A stretch of 27,102 bases of DNA from Ramicandelaber brevisporus (lineage: Eukaryota > Kickxellomycota > Ramicandelaberales > Ramicandelaberaceae): NCBI GenBank assembly GCA_025201865.1, contig MU602997.1:1-27102 (forward strand), written 5' to 3'. Under the pieces are notes generated by a model. That model was not told where the DNA came from. It made no database searches and saw only the letters and a list, made by a program, of their open reading frames with translations. Below, in pieces: positions 19,901 through 27,102 of the stretch. Position numbers and translations under genes: made by a program. Each line of letters starts with the position of its first letter. Position 1 is the first letter of the stretch.

Positions 19901-21534
19901 TCTCAGTGCGTATCCAGACTGAACTCCAGACTGAACTTCAGCATCTTCTTATTCCTTGTAGCAACAACAACAACAGTAGCAACAGTAGCAGTAGCAACAA
20001 CAGTAACTCGGATGTATATTATCGTGCGGTGGCTGAGCTCTTAACCACATTGCTTGGTCGACCCTCAAACCTGTTCAACAGGCTCAGCAATTCCTGCATG
20101 TACGAGTATGTTGTTCAGCGAGTTGACTCCAGCATTGACGACGAAACCTTCCCCGCTGTGTATGGGCTATTTTCTGATTCAATTAGTCGTTTCCAGCTTC
20201 GTCTTGAGAAGCATGGCTTGATGCGAGTACTAACACGTGCACTCCGTAGTTCGAGCATCAGCACTTGCATCACAGCTCTCTCTGCACTGCACAACTTTGC
20301 CCTCAACAATCGAACACGTAATAACTTGGATGTAGTAGATGTGAATATACTCGATGCATTGCATGATTTGCTGGCGAACTCCTCAGTGCCTTTTCTTATT
20401 AAGTCTAAAGTGGTTGATTACATTGATATGATCGAGAAACGGATATCATACTCAAATGTATTCGGTGGAGCTGCTGGATTGCGGATTCGAACAATTAAGG
20501 AGCGCATGATTGGTATGTTGCCAACTCTGTTGCAGGCTGTGAGTGAATCTCCATCGGTGCATTTGGCAACCATGTTCATCAATATAATCGCATCAATCAG
20601 TCAGCTTGATGGCATATCATTCACTTCTTCACAGTATGTAAATACAGCCAGCCAACAAATGCTCAAATTTGTAATACAGCCATTCGCATCACCTTCTTTT
20701 TCAACGTCAGCACTTGATCAATGTGGTAGCTGGGCCATGAAGCTCCGTGTGCTTCGCTGTATCCGCCATGTTCAAAAGCTGAACAACCATCAACCATTCC
20801 GTGGCTTAGCTAGCATCTTCAGCCCAACCTTCATTGATTGCCTTCTGGGTATAGCTCGTGACAGTCATTGTCCAGCCGCTCTCCGTGGGTTGTCACTCAC
20901 CATAATTAACACAATTCAGCAATCGAGCTCTGGGTTTGCAATGGTACGAAATGCACCACACCTCTCAGAGTCTGCTCTTTATGATTTCTCAATCACAATT
21001 GACGAGCTGAGCAGCTTGAGATATAGTGGCAGCGATATTCCTTTCAGCCTCAAAGTGTGCACACGTGACTTGGTGTTTGATACAATTCGTCGCAAGTTTA
21101 ATGCTCGTCGCAGTGATAATACACCAGAAATCTCGATTTCAGAAGTTATCACCAAATACAGCTCTTTGTTGTCAGCAGTAGCGCGTGCCATGCGGCGGAT
21201 GCCCTCAGACCACGCGCTGCCAAAAACTGCTACTCGAATACTCTCTCTGGTCAACCCATTACATCTCAGCACACTGTTTGAAGGTGGGTACATTGATAGA
21301 CAAGGGCGAGAAGTAGCAGCTGATAAAATTAGACTCTCATCAGAGCTAAGCAATGCAATGTACGCTGTGATCTCGGCTATTCTTGAAGGTGATAACCAGA
21401 CAGACCAGTCCAAAACAGCCGTTCAAACAATCCAATTCCTCAGCTCACTCTGTCCTCGCCCCCAGAATCCCCATCAACCGCCACAACTGCCGCCACCACT
21501 ACCGCTTATATTTGGAGGAGGTGGTTTGTTCAAT

Positions 21535-21568
<34 letters not shown>

Positions 21569-22410
21569 GGCGAACGCCTACCATCCATCCTGATTTCTGT
21601 CTTGGATTTGTGCGATGCCATTCGTCGCTATTATGCCAGTTGTTGCGTAATTCAGAGTTGACTTATCGAGAGAGCTTAACTTCAGTGATTGTCAAGATGG
21701 CGAATGCAACATCCTCTTCCGACGAGTTCTTTGAGCTATTTGTTGAGACCAATATCTTGCGTGCTGTGTTTGATGGCGCAAGCTCAGGCTTGAATGGTCT
21801 CGGCCGATCAGTTATACAGCCACTCTGTCGTTTCATGTCTCTTCCACAGTTTATGCCAACTTCTAGCCATCATCAACATTCTGAGAGTCAAATCCGTGCT
21901 TGGAATGAGTTCATGGCCGAATTCGCGTCCATTTTGATCAAAGAGTTTGAACATGCTGCGGAATCATTCAAGAGATTGATACTCAAGCAGCGAGCAGCAA
22001 CACGGTACACTGGCTCCACTGCCACCAACAGAACAAGAGTTAGTGCTGCTGCTGGAATATTTGGATTCTCCACATTCCAATCTCACTTGCACATGTCGAT
22101 TGTACCGCTGCTCAACACTATTAGCCCGCAGCGTGCTAATCAGAATAATGCTGGCTTGTTTGGTGATATGTTTAATGATAACGAACCTGTGACTCATCCA
22201 GAGCTGTTGGAGCATGTTTGCAGAAGTGATGGTGGCAGAGGCGGTGAACGGATTCGAAATGCACTCGAGATGTGTTTGGCTTATAGCCCAAACGACATCA
22301 AGTATATCAAGGCTGTTCGGAGCTTTATCGACCAGCAGTTTGGTGGCGATGACTGCGATTTGAGCCTTGATAGTTTGCAGCCCATTTCTCCAGACATTAA
22401 TCCTTATTAG
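16921..22410 (+). CDS. Very large armadillo/HEAT-like helical-repeat protein, function unknown
   Basis: I do not recognise this 1829-residue protein. It is continuous without introns and is mostly amphipathic alpha-helical repeats of about 40 residues, with recurring patterns such as AALKAAEIIAVTMN, VRAGLVGLTGLVRN, ALHNFALNNRTRNNL and SAALSALHNFAL-type Leu/Ala spacing, as in ARM or HEAT solenoids. Insertions are an acidic GDDGEDGDDGK loop near 18023-18055, an Asn/Ser run near 19960-20010, a Pro-rich PPQLPPPLPL stretch and poly-Gln at 21535-21567. No signal peptide, transmembrane segment, kinase, HECT or BEACH motif was seen. The first in-frame ATG, 16921, was chosen; a spliced N-terminus is possible because of the acceptor at 16909. 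Solenoids of this size usually act as scaffolds or transport adaptors, but that is only inference. It is convergent with the next gene. Confidence 0.75.
21535..21567 (+). repeat. (CAG)n coding microsatellite (poly-Gln)
   Basis: About eleven Gln codons lie in a disordered Pro/Gly-rich insertion of the helical-repeat protein. Confidence 0.85.
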
Positions 22411-22553
22411 TCCTCCTCCTCCACTCATTTAGTTACTTGTTTACTTGTTTATTTTACTTATATCTTTTTTTCGAAAGAATTGCGAGTATTTAACAACGTA
22501 TGCCAAATCGGCGAAGGTGTTAAGACTTAGTTTATTACATGTAGGTTAGTTAG
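22411..22553. other. Convergent 3' spacer
   Basis: The stops of the helical-repeat gene (22410, plus) and the membrane glycoprotein gene (22554, minus) face each other over 143 bp. The spacer is T-rich and AT-rich in the middle, with GTTAGTTAGTTA near the minus-strand stop. The two 3' UTRs probably overlap. Confidence 0.6.
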
Positions 22554-23951
22554 TTACCGGCTGTGATGATAGACATTGAGCTCAATTGTATTCTGATGCA
22601 TTTGCCTTAGAGATGGCGATGTCTTCTGGAAGGTTGAGATATTGTGGCTAGCAATACTGTGATTGCTCAAACTCCTCGCCGCACCGGCTCCACCGCCCGC
22701 ATTGACCTGATCGGCAGCAAAAGTAACGTTCAAGTACGTTGGTGTTGGAGGAACTCTGACAACGTGGCCAGCCAAGGTTGCCGAACGTGACAGCTCCACC
22801 TCTTCACCAGTTGCAATCATCTCATTACTGCCGTTGATGATATCCTCCATTGGTGCAGCAATTACATCGGCAGTTATCTTTAGCTGTGGCGGTGACGAAC
22901 GCTGCTGCTGCTGCTGCTGCTGCTGCTGAGATTGAGGCTGCTGAGGTTGCTGAGCTGGTTTTGACTGAGAGTTGCTTGTCGTTTTCCTTCTGGTTAGTTT
23001 GCGTGCCAATCCACCCAACGCGCCATTCTCTCCAGCACCAGTACCTTGACCACTGCCAGGGGTTGATGGGTGACCGCCAATTAGCAGACCAGCTGCCCTT
23101 GCAATCTTCATTGATGCAGTTGTGGACCGCTTCGATCGATATCTACTCAGCAGCGATGCAAAGTGGACACCAAATACCACTGCAAACACGAGTGCGTACA
23201 CAATCAAGCCAATGTACGAAATCAACTGCGTGCCAGCCGCATTTGCATTCAGGCTGTAGTTTGGATCGTTCTCGTGACCTGGCGGCGGAGGTACAGGTGA
23301 TCTCAATGACGGATCACTATTGATGTCATCACTGTCGTTACTGCTTGCGCCACCATTGCTACTGTCGTTACCGTTGTTGCTTTTGCTGTTGCGGCCAGGC
23401 TGGAACTCAGTTGGCGGTAAAGTTGGAAGCGTCTTGCTCAGTGCAATCACAGAGTAATCCTGCCCAGCCACCAGTGGTATCTCCTGGTTATCTTGACCGG
23501 GTCTCTGAGCAGCCACCACGCTGATCAATTGTGGGCTCGTCAGTGTCAGAACCAAGTCGTCCGATAGCCCTGCAAACGGCTTTCCACCGCTAACATCTGC
23601 ATTGAATCGATATGGCGCCTTTCTAATCGCAGCTACCTCGGTCGCAGTTAGATTGTCGGATGGAGCTGCAAACGCCGCTCTAGTCATAGAATCATAGTAA
23701 CCCACTATGAATTTACCAAAGTGAGCAGTGACATTTGTACGAACAGAGTCGTCCCAGTTGATGACGAGCGACCAATTGCGAGCTGGATCGTACGAAGGCA
23801 GTGTAATGACAGAGAGGGTGGCACCGAATGTCTGCTTTTCGCGGTCGAGCCAAGCGAGTTCGTATTTGAGCTGGAAACCAAATGGATTTGCTGGCTTTTG
23901 TGGGGCAGCATCACCATTACTGCCACTGCCGTTACTGGAGGCATCATTGTT

Positions 23952-23990
<39 letters not shown>

Positions 23991-24179
23991 ATTGTCGGGT
24001 TGCTGCTGCTGTGGCTGTGGTTGAGGTGAGCGCTTGACGAGTTGCATAGCTGGTACTGAGGGCGATGAGTTGAATGCGATGGCGGCGGCTGAGGATGTGG
24101 ACGCCAGCGCCTGAATTGTCAGCACACCAATGCAAAGCAGGGTGCTAAACCTCCATCTCGTGTGATGCAATGCTACCAT
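22554..24179 (-). CDS. Type I membrane glycoprotein, unassigned
   Basis: This 541-residue protein starts at the first in-frame ATG (24179), immediately followed by a signal peptide (RWRFSTLLCIGVLTIQALAST). The open frame upstream to 24455 begins at TTG and is leader. After the signal comes a Lys-Arg site (LVKRSP, Kex2-like), a Pro/Gln stretch and 16 Asn (residues 63-78). A folded ectodomain at about 97-240 has NWS, NVT and NLT sequons and the strand-like pieces WSLVINW and FIVGYYDS. A Ser/Asn/Pro-rich stalk follows, then a transmembrane helix at about 319-341 (LISYIGLIVYALVFAVVFG), a basic stop-transfer (SRYRSKR) and a 200-residue disordered cytosolic tail with poly-Gln. It looks like a cell-surface sensor or adhesion protein; function is unknown. 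It is adjacent to, and perhaps distantly related to, the next minus-strand gene. Confidence 0.82.
22901..22928 (-). repeat. (CAG)n coding microsatellite (poly-Gln)
   Basis: The CTG run on the plus strand is poly-Gln in the cytosolic tail of the membrane glycoprotein. Confidence 0.85.
23946..23993 (-). repeat. (AAC/AAT)n coding microsatellite (poly-Asn)
   Basis: Sixteen consecutive Asn codons lie between the Kex2-like site and the ectodomain of the membrane glycoprotein. Confidence 0.9.
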
Positions 24180-24988
24180 TGTCGTCTTTAGTTGCTCGTT
24201 GTCGAAGTGGAGACGGTGTATGTTGAGCTCGAGTTGCAGGTTGCGAGTTGGGTGTTCGTAGTGGGAGAGGAGAGAAGCAGGAGAAGAGCAAGGCAGAGTA
24301 GGACAGAACGAGGAAGAGCAGAAAGAAGAGGAAGCACACCTCGTTGATGCAGGAGGTTTGTCGTTGCTAGCGAGAAAAGGGAGAAGAACCAGTCTTCTTT
24401 TTCTTTTCTTTTCTTTCTTTTCGACTTTGATGCAATACGATACGATACGATACAACCAAGAATGATATCAACTACAGGAGGTTGAAGACGCTCGGTTGCT
24501 GGCAGTGGTGGTGGACAGAGGGAGAGGAGGGAGAGGGTAGAGGGAGACCAGCTCGAGTTCTATTTGCGGCGTATATGTGTAACTTGAACCAGCCAAGCTA
24601 TACGGGAGGTTGGATATTTTTGGATATAATTGAGAGAGGTAGAAGTGGTAGTGGTGTATATGAGAGTGAGGGTGGCTGTAGTTGGTAGAGGCAGAAAGAG
24701 AGCCAACAGCAACCACAACTATTAAAAAAAAACAGCCAACGAGCAAGCGGCTTGTGCACAACAGTCGGTGCCTTTCTGTTCGCTGCCAGTGTTAGTGAAG
24801 TATTTTTCTTTTTTGAACCTGAATCGCAGCTAGTTGGCGAACCACAGCCAATGGTTTAGTGGCACAGAATCGGGTACACCCCTATCGAGGAACCCGATTC
24901 GACGTACGTAATATTCCACGCGAAAGTCACTCGCCGACCCCCGACGGCATTTTAAGCAAAAAAAGAGAGAGAACTGGGCAATTGGCTT
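24180..24988 (-). promoter_or_regulatory. Upstream region of the membrane glycoprotein gene and 3' region of the GPI protein gene
   Basis: No gene is supported. On the minus strand it is CT-rich near the ATG (24180-24430), includes a short (ACGAT)n run around 24435-24453, and becomes mixed sequence at 24780-24950. That mixed part holds the hairpin at 24867-24900 and GACGTACGTA at 24901. A signal-peptide-like minus frame at 24761-24468 begins with TTG and is treated as chance. Confidence 0.5.
24867..24900. repeat. Perfect 9-bp inverted repeat (hairpin)
   Basis: GAATCGGGT (24867-24875) pairs with ACCCGATTC (24892-24900) over a 16-nt loop. It is followed directly by GACGTACGT, a near-copy of the palindrome at 14528. 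It may be a regulatory site or a 3' UTR structure of the gene ending at 24989. Confidence 0.5.
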
Positions 24989-25861
24989 TTAAAGGCAGAA
25001 TATTAAAGAGATAAACACAGCTGCCAAGCCAAATATGACCATGTTGACGCTGGCAGCCGTGGTCCGAATCGAGCTCGACCCAGGCAGTCGCTGGGATGAT
25101 GCTGAAGATGATGGTTTCGGCGTTGCACTATTTGATGCCGACGACCACGAGATTGTTGCTGATGTTGATGGTGACGGTGTTGTTGACGGTGCTGGATTGG
25201 CAACATCTCCCGGAAAGGGTCCAAACGGCTGATGCGGAATGCCAGGCACGGCCGGCGTGCGTCTAAAGTCGATCCCTTCCTTCATCTGGTACGGTGGAGC
25301 CAGGTTTGGACCAGCAGCTGGCACGACATCAAACCCGAGTGGCATTGTCAAATATTTCGTGAATCGCTCCGTGCCCATTTTTGCAATGTCGCTCACTTGC
25401 AGATTGAGGTAGTACGGACCCAGCCGCTGTCGCGAACCAAGGGCAGTCGGCGTGATCGATAGCACCTGGTTTGGATACACGCCGACTAAAAATTCTTTTG
25501 TTGCAGTTACTGTGGTGTTGGCATTGTTGGTGGAGTTGAAGCGAACCATTAGGACAAATGGCTTGGAGGCATTGTAGGAGGCAGAGGGGATCATTGTAAT
25601 GTTGAGGCCGTATTCTCCGGATGTAATGTTGAGCCACTCGCATTTGCTATCGACAAAGATGCCAACTGGGTTCTGGGGACGGACCTGGGATGGCGAGAGC
25701 TCAGGCGGACGCTGAATGAGCTGGCGACGATAATGTTGGTGCTGGTTCTGTGGGAGACTGTCCAATGCAACCGCTGCAGCGACACACTGGGTGAATAACT
25801 GCAGCAGCAAGAGAAATGGCACTGCGGCCAGCACAGCGACAGACTTGAAGGAGAAGAGCAT
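24989..25861 (-). CDS. GPI-anchored secreted glycoprotein, unassigned
   Basis: The 290-residue protein has a start ATG at 25861 followed by a signal peptide (FKSVAVLAAVPFLLLLQLF). The ectodomain at about 65-205 carries many N-glycosylation sequons (NIT, NIT, NAS, NST, NTT) and strand-like pieces FVLMVRFN, EFLVGVYPN and GPYYLNLQVSDI. A Ser/Thr/Pro-rich segment (about 215-265) leads to small residues and a terminal hydrophobic tail, VNMVIFGLAAVFISLIFCL, with no following charges. That is the pattern of a GPI-attachment signal, so the mature protein is expected in the plasma membrane or cell wall. A dibasic YRR lies after the signal. Function is unknown. It is in tandem with the type I membrane protein downstream. 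Confidence 0.82.
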   Translation of the reverse strand: MLFSFKSVAVLAAVPFLLLLQLFTQCVAAAVALDSLPQNQHQHYRRQLIQRPPELSPSQVRPQNPVGIFVDSKCEWLNITSGEYGLNITMIPSASYNASKPFVLMVRFNSTNNANTTVTATKEFLVGVYPNQVLSITPTALGSRQRLGPYYLNLQVSDIAKMGTERFTKYLTMPLGFDVVPAAGPNLAPPYQMKEGIDFRRTPAVPGIPHQPFGPFPGDVANPAPSTTPSPSTSATISWSSASNSATPKPSSSASSQRLPGSSSIRTTAASVNMVIFGLAAVFISLIFCL

Positions 25862-25890
25862 ATGTAGAGAACAGCAAAAAGAAAAGCAAA

Positions 25891-25918
25891 GAAAAGAAAA
25901 GAAAAGAAAAGAAAAAAA
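25891..25918. repeat. (GAAAA)n microsatellite
   Basis: About five 5-bp units end in an A-run, 30 bp upstream of the GPI protein start codon on the minus strand (CTTTT/TTTTC there). Confidence 0.85.
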
Positions 25919-26011
25919 GTAGAATGTTGAAGAAACAGGAGGAATGAGTGTTTAAACGAGAAGCAGGTATGCCAGCCGACCAGCAGCTTTCCAGGTGTAT
26001 CGTGGTGGTAA

Positions 26012-26012
<1 letters not shown>

Positions 26013-26050
<38 letters not shown>
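26013..26050. repeat. (AGT)n microsatellite, noncoding
   Basis: About thirteen AGT/GTA units lie in the upstream region of the GPI protein gene. Confidence 0.9.
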
Positions 26051-26359
26051 CAGTGGTTGCTTTTGCTGTTTAGTACGAAAGAAAGTGCGCAAAAGGAAGA
26101 CAAAGAAGCATAGCAGGGGAGAGGACTGGCAAACCGGAACCCCGTGTCAAAAGAGGGAGAGAGAGAAAAGAACGCGCTCATTGTAAAAATAGCCTCAACC
26201 AATTCCCACCATGTCACTCTCACCTTCAGCCGTCGTCTCCGCACATTCAGTCCCCGGTTCCTTTTCTTTCTCTCTTTCTCTCTTTCTCTTTCATTAAAAT
26301 CGCGCACTGCCTACCATGATCACGATGATGATGGCCATGACATCATTCTTGCCATAATA

Positions 26360-26788
26360 CTAATATCTGTGACTAGTGGAGTAATCCCTTGGAGCCACGA
26401 CCAATCCTTTGCCCTTTGAAGCACCTCTGTAGACCACATCCACAATGTCAATCAGCTCCTGCTCATCATTGATTGCCCAGTCAATCTTGTTGTTATTGCC
26501 AGTTCCACAGTCCACTTTAATATGCTGATTCTTGTAGAAGAACATTACCGCACATGGCTCATACAGCTCGTATAGTTCAATCAAGTCTTGGACATTGTCA
26601 ACATCGACGGCGTAAATGACAGCAAACTTTTTGACCTTTTCAGCGATGCGAGCCAGCGTTTCGTCCATTTGCATGCAAGTTGGATCCCAGACGTGGCCGA
26701 AACGAATAATGACGACGCGAGAGTCTTCGTTGATAATGGCCTGGTCAGTCTGCCAGCCGTTCTTCAGCTGCGTCAAAGTGAACGACAT
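26360..26788 (-). CDS. DIM1: DIM1/Dib1, thioredoxin-fold U5 snRNP protein (TXNL4A family)
   Basis: Dim1 is an essential 15-kDa component of the U4/U6.U5 tri-snRNP that holds the spliceosome in its pre-activated state in the nucleus. The 142-residue product has exactly the usual family length. It starts MSFTLTQLKNGWQTDQAI and contains the signatures VVIIRFGHVWDPTCMQMDE, YELYEPCAVMFFYKNQHI, GTGNNNKIDWA and YRGASKGKGLVVAPRDYST. The redox Cys pair of true thioredoxins is absent, as in the family. The frame is open upstream to a TTG at 26866, giving a hydrophobic stretch, but the conserved start is the ATG at 26788. The gene has no intron and is divergent from the partial gene at 26933. Confidence 0.97.
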   Translation of the reverse strand: MSFTLTQLKNGWQTDQAIINEDSRVVIIRFGHVWDPTCMQMDETLARIAEKVKKFAVIYAVDVDNVQDLIELYELYEPCAVMFFYKNQHIKVDCGTGNNNKIDWAINDEQELIDIVDVVYRGASKGKGLVVAPRDYSTSHRY

Positions 26789-26932
26789 TTCCAAAAGTAT
26801 AACCGCTAACGAGCAAAGTGAGCAAGGCAGGCAAAGCAAGAAAGCAAATACGAGATTGAGTTGCAAACCACAAAAACAAAAACAAAAACAAAAACAAAAA
26901 CAAAAAAGTCAGATCGAAAAAAGAGAAGAGAG
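26789..26932. promoter_or_regulatory. Bidirectional promoter between DIM1 and the partial mitochondrial gene
   Basis: Only 144 bp separate two divergent start codons. The middle is a (CAAAAA)n repeat that may act as a nucleosome-poor A-tract. The flanks are pyrimidine-rich on each coding strand. Confidence 0.6.
26871..26907. repeat. (CAAAAA)n hexanucleotide repeat
   Basis: About six CAAAAA units lie in the divergent promoter. Confidence 0.92.
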
Positions 26933-27102
26933 ATGATGCATAGATTTGCAGTTTGCAGCAGTCAGATCAGACAGTACCAGCAGCAGCACCAGCAGCAGAG
27001 ACGGCTACTGTCAGTGACGGCACAGTTACTGGGCGTTCGTGGCGGTAATGCAAATAGCAGTTCGAGGGCAGCACGCAGCTTTGTTCCCAAGAGTCTGCAG
27101 CT
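26933..27102 (+). CDS. 5' end of a probable mitochondrial protein, runs off the window
   Basis: Two ATGs (26933, 26936) open a frame that stays open for the last 170 bases, giving 56 residues. It has many Arg (HRF, QQQRRLL, GVR, SSSRAARSF), many Gln and Ser, and no Asp or Glu, which is the composition of a matrix-targeting presequence. The RAARSF segment resembles an R-x-x-S/F-type processing site. The mature protein is outside the window, so identity is unknown. It is divergent from DIM1. Confidence 0.6.
   Translation, partial: MMHRFAVCSSQIRQYQQQHQQQRRLLSVTAQLLGVRGGNANSSSRAARSFVPKSLQ

Larger units (their letters stand above)
25862..26359. other. Intergenic with microsatellites between the GPI protein gene and DIM1
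   Basis: No gene is supported. It contains (GAAAA)n at 25891-25918, (AGT)n at 26013-26050, GA-rich sequence around 26150 and CT-rich sequence around 26260-26300. On the minus strand most of it is the CT-rich upstream region of the GPI protein gene. Frames on either strand are low complexity. Confidence 0.55.

Noticed and set aside
24180-24455. 92-residue upstream extension of the type I membrane glycoprotein
   Set aside because: It starts with TTG, is low complexity, and would bury the clear signal peptide that follows the ATG at 24179.
24468-24761. 97-codon minus-strand frame with a signal-peptide-like start
   Set aside because: It starts with TTG and lies in the CT-rich upstream region of the glycoprotein gene. 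Hydrophobic runs are expected from such composition.
25995-26186. Ser-rich small ORF over the (AGT)n repeat
   Set aside because: It is produced by the microsatellite, with no other support.
26789-26866. Signal-peptide-like extension in frame with DIM1
   Set aside because: The opening codon is TTG. Dim1 proteins are 142 residues and begin at the conserved MSF/MSY position, which is 26788.

Overview
The window looks like nuclear DNA of an intron-poor, probably early-diverging fungus. I infer this from split eukaryotic genes with GTATGT/YAG introns, a CDP-diacylglycerol synthase whose conserved segment reads like the yeast Cds1 type rather than the animal type, a TEA/ATTS transcription factor, GPI-anchored and Kex2-site-bearing secreted proteins, and many Ser-, Gln- and Asn-rich coding microsatellites with CT-rich leaders. 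A zygomycete-grade lineage (for example Kickxellomycotina-like) is a guess. No bacterial operon, phage, CRISPR or transposon was found.

Layout. 1-700: CT-rich leader. 701-3574 (+): TEA-domain (TEAD/AbaA/Tec1 family) transcription factor with a second, C-terminal domain resembling the animal TEAD co-activator-binding domain. 4280-9860 (+): CLASP microtubule-rescue protein with a 34-nt first coding exon and one 214-nt intron. 9985-10530 (+): SDHAF2/Sdh5 mitochondrial flavinylation factor. 10531-11053: unusually structured intergenic DNA dense in perfect inverted repeats. 11054-12369 (+): a divergent, codon-biased actin whose expected start codon is ACG and whose frame is broken by one missing base near 11650. 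12872-13549 (+): 5' half of phosphatidate cytidylyltransferase, cut by an 875-N assembly gap (13550-14424). 14729-16777 (+): secretory, single-pass RING-H2 E3 ligase. 16921-22410 (+): a 1829-residue helical-repeat protein that I cannot assign. On the minus strand, 24179-22554 encodes a type I membrane glycoprotein and 25861-24989 a GPI-anchored glycoprotein; their ectodomains look distantly alike. 26788-26360 (-) is DIM1, the U5 snRNP thioredoxin-fold protein, and divergent to it at 26933 begins a probable mitochondrial protein running off the end.

These are mostly unrelated housekeeping genes side by side. Cytoskeleton (CLASP, actin), mitochondria (SDHAF2, the 3' partial gene), membrane/secretory functions (Cds1, RING, the two glycoproteins), splicing (DIM1) and transcription (TEA) are represented. 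I see no dedicated multi-gene system. The most unusual items are the broken or recoded actin, the inverted-repeat-rich DNA flanking it, the full-length TEAD-like architecture, and the tandem pair of surface glycoproteins.
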